Of a stretch of DNA of 54,892 nt, positions 1-12,559 are shown one piece after another; position 1 is the first letter of the stretch; each line of letters begins with the position of its first letter. The position numbers were made by a program, and so were the translations under genes. Below the pieces are notes generated by a model that saw nothing but the letters and a program-made list of their open reading frames with translations, had not been told where the DNA came from and searched no databases. Origin of the DNA: Perkinsus olseni (taxonomy: Eukaryota; Perkinsozoa; Perkinsida); assembly GCA_013115125.1 (NCBI GenBank), contig JABANN010000191.1:1-54892 (forward strand). Reading direction: 5' to 3'.

Positions 1-1100
1 CCCGTAAAAGCTCCGTAGTAACGGAGAAAGCTCAATTTCTGCGATTTGCATATCAAAAGCGAACGCACTGTATATGTACGAGTCTATTACGAAGCTCGTA
101 GGTTTTAGGTCACGAAGCTTCGCGAGTGACTTGGGTTCAGAGTGCGACCTGTTTGTCGCAGGTTGTCGAGCATCTACCCGACAGTGTACCGCTGTCTTTT
201 AGAGCCTCTCTAGTGGAGAACCAAGAAGAGCAAGATTGCAGCCGACCAAAGCAAGTTGCTTTAAGCAACCAGAATCAAGGATAATGAGTCGTCTAGCGCA
301 AGTGTCAGCAGAGTGAGAGTTGCGAACGTCCGGCGCGACTCTTCAACTTCCCTTTTTAACTTTCCTTTACTTCCTATTTACTTCAATTCGAGGAAGAGTC
401 TTTCCTTCCGAGGAAGACTTTCTTTCCGTGGCCGACGACGTTTCTTTCGTGGATGCCCTAGTGCGACTCTGCATAATGACGAGCATATTCCAAGAGGCTC
501 TTCCGTATAGTGTCACACTATGCGGAAGAATCTTATGGCAATACGGGCTGCTACTTTTCGACGCGTTCCCCACCCGTTACCCTTGAGCAAAGGCCCAGTG
601 ATCGAGACCTGCCGCAGTTAACACCTTCGGTTCCAACTCAGGGAACGCTTCCGAGGCCTCGCTTAGGAAGTCTTGTAAGAAGTCACGGAAGTCCTTCATG
701 TTGGAACCTGATAAGGCTGTCAACCCTCCCCATCGAGCTGGAGGAGTTTTGCCGCCAAACTATCAAATCAGCCCGAGATATGATACACGAATATCGTCGT
801 GTATCAGTACGACGCAAAGCCGGTAATCTCAGCCCCAGAGACTCAACAGACGGAACCTACCTTGTCCAGAAGCTGCCATGATACAGGTTAGCAAACAATT
901 AAACCCTGCGACCGAGTGATTGGTCCACTTGCACGAATTGCGGAATTCCAGAATGTTCCCAGACTGGGAATCCCAGTGATCACTACGTGAGTTAAAAACT
1001 CGACAAGATGGAAGACAGATAAATCGACCATTGACGAGACAAGTACGCGATTCGGCAAGGATTGTTCATTAACAGGAAAGATGACAATAGGATCAACTTC
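1..1100. other. No recognisable gene
   Basis: No open frame here resembles a known family. Frames at 313-586 and 510-881 are short and show no domain, signal peptide or exon pattern. The stretch could be intergenic or hold untranslated or lineage-specific sequence. Confidence 0.4.
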
Positions 1101-1108
1101 CAAATCAC

Positions 1109-1405
1109 TTACCGAGTGGACGCTCTCCTTGAAACTCCTGATAACTTATCAGGTGATTCACCGACTACCATCAGGACCTTCATCACGTGCCGGTCTACAA
1201 ACAGCATGATCCATGGCAGCAGTGGCGTGTCACAGGAGTCGCCCCCCCCTGCCAGTAGCCCGCCGCCGTCGAGGCATCTTTCAGCAAGAGCGAGCGCAGC
1301 GACTGCCATGCCGTAGGCTAGGACAACTCCCGAGGGCAAGTCAGGCAAGGTAAAGATGTTACGAGCAAGCTCACTGGCCGTTTCCCGGCCCTGATGATGA
1401 TAAAG
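1109..1405 (-). CDS. Unassigned exon-like block
   Basis: I do not recognise a family. The minus strand holds an open frame with coding-like composition, including the segments ETASELARNIF and SGVVLAYGMAVAALALAE. The second looks like a small-residue helix that could be buried or membrane-facing. The frame continues upstream to 1792, but that part is much less protein-like, so an exon boundary near 1400 is likely. No neighbouring exons could be joined with confidence. It may be a piece of a larger gene, a pseudogene exon, or chance. Confidence 0.25.
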   Translation of the reverse strand, partial: LYHHQGRETASELARNIFTLPDLPSGVVLAYGMAVAALALAERCLDGGGLLAGGGDSCDTPLLPWIMLFVDRHVMKVLMVVGESPDKLSGVSRRASTR

Positions 1406-1419
1406 CCGTATTGCCCTCG

Positions 1420-2200
1420 TAGCCCTGGGAAAGCAGTTCTTCCACCAGGAGATACGGCGGCGGCAGCGGATGGGACCCGAAAGTATCGGGCTGCTCCAGA
1501 GGACCGCGACGGCCCTGCTGACCCTCGTTGTCCGGCCGAAATCCACACGCATAAGATACGCAGTGAAATCTGTATGTGTGGCAGTAGAGCAGCAACGCGT
1601 CACCGCCCGGAAAACACGACCGTACCTGAGGACGCCGTGAAGCACTATTAATACTTCTACTACTGGGAACCTCAGGCACCGATCCACTATCATTGCTATC
1701 ACTGTCGGTCTCCGACCGACCCACATGGACACGGACGACTCTGCACTCCCGATACTCTGGAAACCAGAACCTTTCGATAAGCATTCATGCATGGAATCGT
1801 TGACGCGCGAACGCGAGCTCTCGGTCGGGGAGTCCCAGGATACGCAAGCCGATGTTAAGGATAACTCCAGCCTCGCAACGAAGCTGAGGAAGTGGTTGTC
1901 CGAGTCAACTTCATACGCAACGTAGTGGCGTCTCCTGAACCATGTGAGGACGCCTCTCGTTGCCTCCTGTCATCACCAAGGCTCAAACCGAATACTACCA
2001 CAAACTCGAACCGATTCCCGATACAATAATGATTCCATCGTTACCGCCACTACAACGTCACCGAATCCTACCACCAACACCAAATACTAGTCATCTGAAT
2101 CAGACAAAATAGCAACAACGATGATGATAATGATCTATCGAATGTAATGGCCCGATGCCAAAGTCTCTGTCCCTGTCGTCCCTATCATAATGAGAGGAAA
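1420..2200. other. No recognisable gene
   Basis: Only short overlapping frames without domain signals are seen. Nothing here is supported as a gene. Confidence 0.4.
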
Positions 2201-2213
2201 AGGCCTCGTGGAT

Positions 2214-2450
2214 AATGTTATTGCCGCAGCCANNNNNNNNNNNNNNNNNNNNNNNNNNNNNNNNNNNNNNNNNNNNNNNNNNNNNNNNNNNNNNNNNNNN
2301 NNNNNNNNNNNNNNNNNNNNNNNNNNNNNNCACAGGACACAGAACAGCCACAGAATGTTATTGCCGCAGCCACAGGACACAGAACAGCCACAGAATGTTA
2401 TTGCCGCAGCCACAGGACACAGAACAGCCACAGAATGTTATTGCCACTCA
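2214..2450. repeat. 40-bp minisatellite with assembly gap
   Basis: Units of 40 bp repeat head to tail. Three are readable at 2331-2370, 2371-2410 and 2411-2450, the last with a diverged end. A partial unit lies at 2214-2232. Positions 2233-2330 are N, so the true copy number is unknown. The array is open in several frames only because it is a short-period repeat. It is not taken as coding. Confidence 0.9.
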
Positions 2451-2902
2451 GTGGAGATGCTCAGTCTGAACATCTCGTGCGCATGCTGGATGTGACCCTT
2501 CTCTCCCTGCTATCCATGCGCATTAGAACGCAACAGTAGAGGTCGCAGGTTCGATTCTCACGGCCGACACTTCCAAAAAACCCTGCCAGCTGAGCTTCAC
2601 ACTACTCGAGATGGTGTAAAAGCCCTCCCCCAGACGGTCCTTGTCAAGGACTCCTTGAAGTGGTCACAATAGCAGCCGACCCGACGCTACACCAAAGGGG
2701 GACTTGGTCTGAGATCACGTGCGAATGATAATGACTATCCTCGATGCCACTGCGGTGGAGACCACTGCTAGTTTCGGAAACCTCACGGCCCCTCCGCGTA
2801 ATCGTCGATCGAAGGATGCACTTAGATTCAACCAACACAAAACCACAACTGCGCGCTCGTTTCAATAGTAATATGAATTCATTACGCATAACATCATGTT
2901 GA
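2451..2902. other. Intergenic, tRNA-like B box near 2547
   Basis: No gene is seen. A match to the T-arm/B-box consensus (GGTTCGATTC) lies at 2548-2557 on the plus strand, without a foldable tRNA around it. The downstream end of the DZIP1-like gene on the minus strand may run into this stretch as 3' untranslated sequence. Confidence 0.4.
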
Positions 2903-5900
2903 TCACCATTCAATGTAACCGGCAGGGCCCTGCGCATCTTCAATGTTGAGGTCTCCTGGATGTGGCCTCGAAGGGCGGCTGCCCAAATCATCAAACCTAC
3001 GGCTGTCCTCCTCCGACAGATGTATGGACTCCAACGAGGTCTCAGCAGCAAGGCCTCTGCGGTGCAACGCCGGCTGTGGTATCTCTACGGAATTGAGGAC
3101 ACCCTCGACCTCGACAGCTTCCACCCTCCTCCTCCTGCTAGTCCTCTCGGCAACCACCTGGTGGATGGGCAGGACTTCGGACTCTTCCTCCGATCCTGGT
3201 GAGGTGACCGGCATAGTCTCAATCACACTCTCACCACAGCTGGCACCACCCTCCACTCCCTCTTGCTCCCCTTCACTCTCCGCACCAATCTCTTCACCAT
3301 CCTGGGGGGCAGCAGTCCCTTCTCCCTCCTGCTCTCCTTCACTTCCCGTGCCGCTCTGTCCACCCTCCCGAGGCGGTGGGACAGCAGTCCCTTCTCCCTC
3401 CTGCTCTCCTTCACTTCCGGTGCCGCTCTGTCCATCCTCCCGAGGCGGAGGGTCAGCAGTCTCTTCTCCCTCCTGGTCGTCTCTTCTGCCTGCGATGAGT
3501 GCTGCCAGGCTAGCAGTGAAGAGCTCATCGACAACAGCCACCCTCGGGCTAGTAGTGACATACCGAGGCGGCAGTCCAGCTCCGCTTCCCCTCACAACTC
3601 CCTCCAACGCCCCCTGTACGAGGGACCCAGCCCTCTGCCGAGTAGGAAGGGACTCGACCAAAGACCGGAGCTCAGCCGTAGGACGAAGGGCCGTCACCGC
3701 GGATTGAACCCTCGTGGATGTTACAGACTCCCCTGCCTCAGCGTTCTCTACCGAACCCTCCGGAGAGGCTCGCATTCCGATGCTGCCCTCCTCAGAATTC
3801 CTCTGCAAAGACTCCTCCTCACCCTCACCTGCCTCCAAAGGGGTCTCCACGAGGAACGAAGTGCCCGGCGGCCCTTCCGACACCCCCCGGGGTATCGGGG
3901 TCTCCTCTACACGCTCTTCAACCTCTTCCACCGACGACAACGACTCTCCTGCCTCTTCCCTCTCGTTCCGAGCAACCAGTTCCACAGCCCGCAGCAGCTC
4001 CCCTTCGGTCACGGCCTTCGAGGCCCTCTCCTCTGCAATGCTGTCCTCGGGAGTAGTGCCCAACGCTGGTGATGGCTGTTGGCACGCAGCCTCCACCGTC
4101 AGCTTAGGAGTCGGGTTCTCCAACAGCATCTTGCCGAGGACCGAGTCAGTGACCACCGACTTGAACATGTCCTGCATCTCGGCGATGATGTTCTCCCTCC
4201 TCTCAGTGCTCATCCGGCGGGCCACCTTCTCATCCACACGTTGCCGCCGCAGTACAGCGATCTCGTTCTCGATCGGCCCCTCCCCACTCAACGCGACCTC
4301 CTCAGCCCTCCTGCAGTCCTCCCTCTGCAAGCTCGCATTGTCGCTGTCATCTTCCAAGTCACCAGCGTAGGTGGTGTGGACCTCCTCCCTCCGTCCTACC
4401 GGTGCCAGGCTGACTGCACGAGAGACGGCTCTCTGGAGGTTGGAGGCGATCCACTCTTCGTGCCGCTCAGTGGCCGTCTTCTGCCTGACACACGCACCAC
4501 GGAGGACAGATCGCGCACAGCAAAGGTTACTTCTCATCCAACATCCCTAGCCTTCGGTCGATCTCTTCCCCCAACTCGCCCAGGTTCAGCTGCATCTTCT
4601 CTGAGATCATCTGAAGGACAATCGGATCATGATTACCAACATCGGATGAGCAGACAAAGTAAATGAAGTCACCAGGTGATCCACCAGCATATCATCCTCT
4701 GACTAACACCAAGGCTCAGCGCACGATCAGCTCAGGATTTCAAACGCATCGCACCCCGGTAGATGCACAGGCCAGCACAAGGCTGACCTCCTTGATGCAT
4801 GCCTCGAGGTCCTCCCGAAGGGTAGCTGCCTGCCGACGGGATTCGGTCGTGAGACGATCAACCAGCGGCTCAGATGCCGATAATATCGTCGGGGGCGCCT
4901 CGGCCGCCGTCTGTAACAGCAGTCACCATGGACGAGGAGGGACAGCCGACACCACCTGCGCCCCCGCTGGCGGCTCTTCGAATTTCAACGCCATCAACTG
5001 GTCGACCTTAGCATTGAGGTCGGTGTAGCACTGCAGCAGCAGCTCCTCCCCAACACCATTCTGCTGTTGGACACTGGCAAGGCGACGAGCGTCCAACGGC
5101 AGTCTTGACGCCTCCGCCTTACGTCACGACATTCTCCTTCTCAGCTTCCTCGGAAGTTGGAAGGGCCGGTGCTGCAGCATGGCGCCTCTTGACGTGTTCC
5201 GTGAGGTAATGGGCGTCCTCGAACCTCTTTCCACAGTCACCGCAAGGGACCCCCCTCGGACGGTAGGCTGTGCCCCCCTCGCCCGCCACAGCGAGGAGTC
5301 GGCTCTTCAACCTCTTCTTGGTAGTAGTCAGCTCGGCCACCCTCCCCATGAGCTGCTCTGTGATCTGATAACTCTGACTGTACATCGAGAGGGTGAACTC
5401 TAGCCCCAGTTGCAGTAGGTGTATGAGAGCGAGTATCTGCTCATCTGCCACGGTTTGGAGGTCCTCTGGTGATACCTGATGCGATGTATTTTGAACCACG
5501 CTGGAGAGATGGTTCTCACGTTGGCGAATGCAACCTCTTGTAAGACCTCCTGCAGTCGGGCAACGTCCCCCTTGGACACGATGCTCTCAACTAGCTCCGG
5601 CCGACAAATCTGACAACATCATCGAAGTTAATGGGTACACGCCGACAATAATGATGAGGCTGGTTATGGCGTCTTACTAAGACGGTCTTAGTATTATAAA
5701 TGCGCTTATGACATTCACATTGTCGATGCGCGGCCGACTTCATCAACATGCATGCAGGGATAGACGCCATCACACTAGATAACAAGCAGCCACCGAGCTC
5801 ATCAACAGTGTTCTCTACACTAGATTTCGCCAATGACCACGACGATGAGGCACCTGCCGCCACTTCAGCTTTTCGTTCTTTTCCTTGAAGGTGAATTTGA

Positions 5901-5973
5901 ACTCCCCTGCAGAGGAGCCGTCCACACCTCCTCCCAGGGATGGTGGATTGGCTAGAAGCGACAGCGCGCTCAT
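2903..5973 (-). CDS. DZIP1-like basal-body/cilium protein
   Basis: In other eukaryotes DZIP1/DZIP1L proteins act at the basal body and ciliary transition zone. Seven exons read in phase: 5854-5973, 5520-5609, 5123-5475, 4956-5073, 4788-4910, 4531-4610 and 2903-4484, together 821 residues. Most introns are 44-49 nt; the first is 244 nt and the fifth 177 nt. The order matches the family. An N-terminal Dzip motif (GEFKFTFKEK, then KLKWRQ joined across the first intron to ICRPELVES, then GDVARLQEVLQEVAF) is followed by LLQLGLEF. A single C2H2 finger CGDCGKRF...LTEHVKRRH comes next. The rest is Glu/Arg-rich, coiled-coil-like and then low complexity. The start ATG at 5973 precedes the motif by 23 residues. 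The fifth intron's donor (GTCAGC) is weak, so a small exon could be missing. The gene sits just downstream of the PIH1 gene on the same strand, which suggests a flagellated life stage. Confidence 0.8.
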
Positions 5974-6121
5974 GCACGGAGGGTGACGGTGAAATTGAGA
6001 ACTGTGCGGATGATACCCCTCATCACCGGGATTCGCGAAAAATATGGTCGAACTGCACTGGACGCAAAACTCAGTCAGTTGTGGACAAAACCATGGACTA
6101 CAGTATGTAACCTTGATGAAG

Positions 6122-8619
6122 CTAATCCAGCAAGGCCGCCCCAGTGGGCACCTCCAGAGCACCCTCCTCCTCTTCTTCTGTATCGCACTCCAGGATGGTG
6201 TCCGGCTGAAGCTTATCAACGGCAATGTCAATCTGAGGAACATGATCTCCTTCTAGCGTAATGAAGTTACTCGTATGAAGCATCGAAAGATTTCACCCAT
6301 TTACCTTCAACACTTCCCCATCGAATTCACATTTCTGGACGCCTCCCGCGAAGCGTGTAGGGAACCAGCTGATCAGGGTACGATACTTTCGATGACCCGA
6401 GAAGGGAGGATTGTGGCGGATACGCACACACTCGTCAGAGGCCTCAACCTCGATGTGAGACGCAGTGAGGACTCCCGTTAGTGTCACCTGAGAGGAGCGC
6501 ACCGCGAAGAAAAGGCGCCAACTGTCCGAGTCTTGGAGAAGACCGACTGCCAGAAACGGATGTAGATCGAGTGTAATTTGTCGTCGGAGTATCGCCTAGC
6601 AGATCTCCACAGACGACGTCTGTCTACCGCAACGTACCCTGATCTCACAGACGGACCCTCGGAGGGGCTGTAAAGGGTCGTCCACGGGTACTGCCATCGA
6701 GGAGCCTCCGAGACTTCCCGTAAAACTGCTGGCATCCGAGTCTGCTACACCCCCCTCCAGCACGGACAAGGGAAGCCTGTACCAAAAGCTTCTTTGATCG
6801 TATCGCGAGACGGCAGCGCTCCTCGGAGCGGCGGCGGCGGCGGATGCTGAGCTCACTCGTATGTATCCTCCTCATCATCCCCTCTCTTGAACAGTCTCCT
6901 TCTAAGATTCTCTCTGACAGACTTCCGGCCAGAGCGGTATATGGACAAGTCAAAACCGTCGAAATAAACCCTAAGCATCGAGTAGCTCCCCAAGGCCAGC
7001 AGCGGTACATTCAGACGTCGTCTGACCGACGATCCCTATAGATTCAACCCACCCGCTGTATGTGTTGCGGTAGAAGATGGTGAATTGCGGCATGGGCAGC
7101 TGTTCGTCGAGGTCCACCTTCGACCTTGGATACTCATCATGTGGCGATGCTGCCGCTTCAGGACCCGCAGTAGGGACCTCTGCTATGGCCGACTCCCTCT
7201 TAACTCTTATCCGTTGCTGTGGTATGGTGCTGCCTGAGACAGGCGAATCCAGTAGTGTGAACTGCATGGTGAATAAGGTGACTGCAGGATGAAGTAACAG
7301 TCGGCCCTGAGGAAGTGCTCCCAAGCCACATCGGGGGCCACTTTCCTCTACAGTATATCATCAAGGGTGTTTATCGCGGATCGGCCACAGCGAGGATCGA
7401 CCGGCCTTCCTTCATTCTACAACTGCCTGGCCACTCCGATCAATGGTCGAGGGACGTCCATGTAGCGCACCGCCGCCCTCCTCACCTTTATACCTCATCC
7501 TGGGCGTCACGAAGTTGTCCACGTCCAGAGAGTCCATACCGTATTTACGGCCAACACCAGACAAGGCCAGTTGGCATATACTCTTCCTGAGCACACCACG
7601 GCATGATGATGGCCTCTCGATGGGCAGCAGCCTACTTGTATTCCCCTCCGTCCGCGGCCTCCATCGCTTTCTTGAGGACCTCAGGATTGAAGACAACATC
7701 GATCCTGAAGCGCGACCGATCCTGATGAGGACAGCTCGTCGTTCTCATCAGCATGATGGGTAGCAAGTGAGGTGAAGCCTACGCCTGCCAATCAACCGAG
7801 CTCACTATCGATACCGCAACGCTTAGGCGGTCATTTCTATAATACCAACTGACCACCGGCTCATCCTTCGCTATGCACTGGATGACTTGGGGAAGCGAGA
7901 AATAGAGTATGAAAGTCCGCCGTTAGGGATAGAGGGTATACGGCAGACCAACAACAAACAGCTGATACTTCCTAAAAGGCCTCTGGTGCAGACTTACACG
8001 ACACAGCGGCCGCCCTTCCTGTCAGCATCTTCACGCTTCTCTCCGATACTCATTGGGACCCTTATCCCCTGTTGCTGCTCGCTGTTATCGAGGAAGGACT
8101 TCACATGGGGTGCCTCCACGTACCTAGATGACTCATCAATCCCTTTGGTAGAGTCCATAATGAAGAGGACCGTGCACGCAGGAGCTGTCTACACTCTAAG
8201 TGAGAGAATCAATCATCACTCTTAGATGACTCCCAGAGACCAGCCCCCGCGCTGGCCATTGGTCGTTTTTTTGGCGACCTATCCGATTTCCCTGCATGCT
8301 ACCGCCACAGAGACTCCCTAATTGAGCACAACGGCAAGGACCCTACTAAGCCGGGGCGGGCGTTGAACTATAAACTCACGAGAATGAGTCTTTTTATGAG
8401 CACCACCGTCGACAGAGCCCTATTAGAGATCGCGCTAGTCACCTACTCTGAGCTCGTCAGGTTCACAAAGATCTTCTCCCTGGTCTTCGTATCCCGAGTT
8501 TTCACCACCAGGCCAGGGTCGGGTCGAACCGTCACTCCCTGGTCGTCCCTCCTTAACAACAGGTCATCCTCCCTCGACTGGGATGAGCCGCCGTAACGGA
8601 CGTCGACTCCACCGAACAT
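6122..8619 (-). CDS. PIH1-domain protein, R2TP/dynein-arm assembly family
   Basis: PIH1 proteins (PIH1D1, PIH1D2, DNAAF2/Kintoun, DNAAF6) are HSP90 cochaperone adaptors that assemble large complexes, including axonemal dynein arms. Exon 1 (8447-8619) starts at ATG 8619 and holds RPDPGLVVKTRDTK and EKIFVNLTSSE, the classic PIH1 opening. Later exons hold YVEAPHV...RVPMSIGEKREDADRKGGRCV (ending 7998), IDVVFNPEVLKKAMEA (7636-7704), and ICQLALSGVGRKYGMDSLDV then PRMRYKG (7486-7586). The C-terminal half includes PMPQFTIFYR and a CS-like stretch (VTLTGVLTASHIEVEASDE, CEFDGEVLK). The last exon (6122-6232) is acidic and ends GAALLD. Exons between about 6300 and 7480, and the join after exon 1, are not fully resolved. 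Which PIH1 subfamily it belongs to is open. Fragments of the same gene recur at 12.5 and 18.5 kb. Confidence 0.78.
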
Positions 8620-8636
8620 TGTGTGGCTTCAACACA

Positions 8637-8880
8637 CTACGACAGAAGAGGCCTCGGGAAGAGCAGGACAGCACTGCAATACTCGAGCGACTGATTGACA
8701 GCTGAACCTAACTGACTCAACAGCTGCGTGGCTTCCCTATCGAAACCTAGTCGAGTGATGGTGTCGTGTCGGTAACCAAGGAAAGTGTCCGTTGCACCAC
8801 CGGTGGACATCGTCCACTGGACGGGATACCCTCCAATATGAATGGCATGTCTAAGCCACTGACGCACCAGCCTCGCCCTC
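8637..8880 (-). CDS. Unassigned terminal exon
   Basis: A protein-like frame runs from about 8880 to a stop at 8637. It includes RQWLRHAIHIGGYPVQ, GGATDTFLGYRHDTITRLG and QLLSQLGSAVNQSLEY. An AG near its upstream end could be a splice acceptor. It ends only 18 bp before the start codon of the PIH1 gene on the same strand, so it would be the 3' end of the next gene upstream. Further exon candidates lie at 8962-9279, without a clear join. No family recognised. Confidence 0.35.
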
Positions 8881-8889
8881 TCTTCAACC

Positions 8890-9600
8890 GTTGGGATACA
8901 AGCACGCCTGGGGCTGCTATTGCTGCCCCCTCGACGAACACTTCCGGATACGATAATACTCCTATATCCCTCCTCGTTCTAACCGATTCCCACCACCACT
9001 CGGATGGATAAGGTCCTTATCATAAGGAGACCCTGATCTTGGCCCCGAGTGGATACGACATGGCCTGATAATACTAGTATAACTTCCATTAAGAACTTTA
9101 ACCCAAGCGTTCAGCATAATCGTCGCTAAGTTGAAATGAGCGTCATGTATCACAATCGGAGCCGATACGATGTCCCGAATATAACCCCGGCGACACTCTC
9201 GGCTATTGGGGGCGAACTTGAAGAGAAGGCGTTGGAAGATGAGACGAGCGCATGAATTCTGAGGCCTTGTCATTGGCAAGCTGCCAAGGACCTAAAGTAT
9301 CTCTCCAGGAATCGAGCAATTGAGAAACAACCGGCGACACTTCTCAGACAACAGTGTACGAACAAGGAGAGGATGTGCCGTTTATTGATTGGAATGCTGT
9401 TAGCAGACTGAGGGGAATGGGAAAAGCTCGAAGGCGTCAACAACACTTGCGCCTGATAGCCAGTCGCCTCCAGTCTGAGGCGAAAATAGAAGGACGTTGG
9501 ATAGAGTGAAGCTAAGCATAATAGGATTTCGTTGGACCGGAGATATGATCGACTCGTAGGTGTATGCATGGGACCCCCTCAGCCATGGCGCACAGCACGG
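8890..9600. other. No clear gene; start of duplicated block
   Basis: A minus-strand frame at 8962-9279 is weakly protein-like. From about 9430 the plus strand matches 13990 onward, marking the upstream edge of the duplication that carries the secreted-protein gene. Confidence 0.4.
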
Positions 9601-9690
9601 GCGTTTGAACGGAGGTGGCGAGCGTGATGAGGAGTGGCGTCTCCGATGTTTCCCAGTCTCGCTTGCCCTACGAGCACCATAGCCCGCATA

Positions 9691-10737
9691 ATGACCAGCG
9701 GATTCTACGGTGTTATCCTACTCCTGGGTCTCCCTAGGCCCACACCATCGCCTCAAGTCCCTGGGTATCGGGCGAACATCGAGGCTCCGTTGATAATGGC
9801 GGGCGAGTACGGAATCATCGATTTCGATAAGAGCAAGATAAGCTCTCCAAAGGATTTGAGAATGGACGTTGAAGCAGGACGCCAGAAGGATTCTCGATAC
9901 ATTGGGTTGAACTTCGAGCACGCTGATGGGAACACCTATGATGTTCAGAACGTGTCCCCGGTGATACCCCCGCACTACGCCAAGCCGTTGAGCGGGGATC
10001 TAAGAAGGAGGTGTTGGAAGGTGAGACGGACTCGTCAGTTCTACCACCTGGCGAATCCTGTCGGGCAAATGAATACGGTGAGTGAGGCTTTCCCCAGGGA
10101 TCTATCCCATGCTGCACTCGGCACCACCCTGGTGTGCCAAGTTGATGACAACACGATAAGCCTGGGGCTTTGCAAGGTGCTGGGCTTTTGCGAGGCAGAA
10201 TATGAAGAATCCGACTACATTTTCGTGATTTTAAAGCGATGGAATGGTGGAAGTCGGAGCAACCCAGGACGACCCCTACAGAGCCCCACTGTCAGCTCTT
10301 CCGTTGACCGAGCATAACGGCCACTACAGAGCCCCAGTGTCAGCTCATCTGTTGGACGAAGAGGAGAGCCACTACAGAGCCCTTCTATCAGCTCATCTGT
10401 TGGACGAAGAGGAGGGCAACCGCAGAGCCCTTCTATCAGCTCATCTGTTGGGCCCCTTAATGCCGCTCGAGCCGCTAGTCCCCCAGTAAGCGAATACTCC
10501 TCAGCGGGCCGAAAGAGGAAAGCTGATGGCGACATTATTCTCGAGTCCATCTTCCGACGGTCGGAATCCGACCAAAATCACTCACGTTGACATACCATTC
10601 GAAGAGTACTCCACGACGGACCAAGCTGATTCCACAACGAAGGAGGAGGCCTCACACGCCCCTTGGGGCGGAGAACAACAAGTAATCGTAAAACAGATGG
10701 AAGATGGCGAGATTAGAACTTATCGTAAGCTTTAGTT
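9691..10737 (+). pseudogene. Broken copy of repeat-bearing secreted-type gene
   Basis: This copy is closely similar to the gene at 14275-15309. The N-terminus (MTSGFYGVILLLGLP) looks like a signal peptide. The central region has long identical runs with the other copy, for example DLRRRCWKVRRTRQFYHLA and SHAALGTTLVCQVDDNT. In the repeat region the frame meets a TAA at 10315-10317. Beyond it the same frame stays open through about three more repeats and AGRKRKADGDI. It then loses phase relative to the other copy before a C-terminus ending GEIRTYRKL, which lies in another frame up to 10734. One nonsense change plus one frameshift is the simplest reading. An intron or a shortened protein is less likely. 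Family function unknown. Confidence 0.7.
10318..10455 (+). repeat. 48-bp coding minisatellite
   Basis: Near-identical 48-bp units encode a 16-residue repeat with core QSPSISSSVGRRG. The intact paralogue has only diverged versions of the unit. The array here therefore appears to have expanded or been homogenised after the duplication. Confidence 0.8.
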
Positions 10738-10959
10738 GAGTTGATTTCCATACGCGACGTTAACTGTGGTGTTCATCTTCTCGTTGTTGTTGCTGTTCGA
10801 TAGTACGATGCAATTCCCAGCGAGATCTTCTTGATACCATAAATGGCACAATTATCGTGGCACGAGCGGCCCCGTTATGTCTCTCTAATTGACGTTTGCC
10901 GCTTCCGCGAGCATACAAGATGACGGAACCAAGCTCATTGCGAAATCACAGCCGCCACA

Positions 10960-12000
10960 CCTGATGGATCTCCCTCACTACCAGCTCGGCCTGTTGCAGC
11001 ACACTAGCGGACAGATTGGAGCCTATAGAAACACTAGTGACGTCATTAGCGCTACGATCATCTGAGGCATGATTATCGGGTCGCTAGTCGATACATGGCG
11101 CGACTCCATCCCATAAGGCAGTAGTAGTTTAAAATTGCAGGCCCTGCACAATTGCGTCACTGTAGTGACGAGCTTACATTGACTCAGCTCCCCTGGACAC
11201 ATCAGGCTACTCCTATTCCGCCGAAGCTGGATTACTCAGTCGTATCTGAATAAATGACATGCATACGCTGCCGAACACTGGTAGCAACTGTTGCTGAGCA
11301 ACATGATATAGCACACGAGCGTTCATTTCTTCTGCGAACTGTCTGAGAGATCGAGCAACAAAAGTTTTGTCGCTCGATCCCTTTGGCGGTTTTGCTACCA
11401 AACTGTAATGAGATTGGGTGCTTTGGTAGTTAACGAAATTTTAGGTATGAAGACGAGGATATATCGAAGAAATTCAATGAATACGTCTCCGACTATGAGC
11501 CGACGGAGCTACACATTATCCAACTCTCGAGGAGACTCAGATTCAAGCGCGGATATTCCAACCGACAAGTTTTAGATGAGGTGACTAAGGAACAGGAATA
11601 CAGAGAAGAGCTCCTAGTCTAGGAGAGCTCTCCTAGAAAACTCAACACAGACAACGCATTAGACACGTCCAAAATGGTTGCAGGAGTCTCATATTTGCAA
11701 CGTACATGCCGTTGTAGAGTTCTAAAACTGGCGCATGTCGACTCCTTATACTGTAGATTGACATATGCGCTCTACAGGATGCCACTGTAGTTCATTGACT
11801 CCTGAATTGATTCTTCGAGTTCAAAAGCTCAAGCAAACCTTTGTCAAAAGTTCTTCGTAGACCAACTCGGGCTATTCAACTCTGAGTGCCAAAGCGAAAG
11901 CCGCGATCGTCCGCTTCGGCATCCTCGGGTGCTGCTTCTCAGCCTGGCGGGAAAACTGTTTTGAAACAACTGATGTTTCTTCGTATTCGTAGTTAATAAA
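10960..12000 (-). pseudogene. VPS54 fragment, degraded copy
   Basis: On the minus strand 10960-11035 encodes GSNLSASVLQQAELVV then REIHQ, matching the intact VPS54 exon GANLSAIVLQQAKLAVEEIHQ at 20.7-20.8 kb. The flanks up to about 12000 match 15.6-16.46 kb, and parts match 20.9-21.0 kb. No open gene remains. It lies directly downstream of the broken secreted-type gene, just as the second fragment lies downstream of the intact one. Confidence 0.65.
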
Positions 12001-12550
12001 TATTGAACGAATCAATGAGCGCCCGGCTTCGTATGATATCTGTCATTCGTAGCTACCGTATTTGGTCTCCGCACACCGCCGGCTACGAACACCGGGAACC
12101 CGAGCCAGATGAGTTTGTAGGTGCAGTCGGCGCACATAATGCTCGCCCCGCTGCTCGGCGTGAGAAGCCTCTTAGTGGTGAAGTATGCATAGAAGTCGCC
12201 GCCTGTCCTCAAAATCAGACAGGTATCCATGTCCCCTCATTCGACACACCTCTTAGTGAAGCTGGACTACGTATGCTGTGTCAAGAGTGGCCCACCCAAA
12301 GTAGATAGGGCTATAAGAAGCGTAAACTAACTACCAGTTTCTTTAATCTCGCGTATGGTTTATTGAAAACCATATTTCAAATCGAATCCACCTTCACGCC
12401 TTTTCGGCGCCTCGAGATCTAACTCAATCTGCCTTCAGATCAGCAGTTAGCTGTCATCATGACGCGGTGCCGGGCCGCTATCACCAGTTGAACGGGCCAA
12501 GTTCAGCACTCATGATCACAGTCTGCGATGCGCAGATTCAATGACGAGTC
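12001..12550. other. No recognisable gene
   Basis: Frames on both strands (12003-12308 plus, 12012-12230 minus) are open but match nothing I recognise. They lie inside the degraded duplicated region. Confidence 0.35.
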
Positions 12551-12559
12551 TAATGCTTC

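Noticed and set aside
510-881. 123-residue plus-strand frame
   Set aside because: No domain, signal peptide, splice pattern or similarity supports it.
2943-4666. Long overlapping plus-strand open frames opposite the DZIP1-like last exon
   Set aside because: They lie antisense to a Glu/Arg/Ser-rich exon. Such composition leaves the reverse frames open, and none shows a domain.
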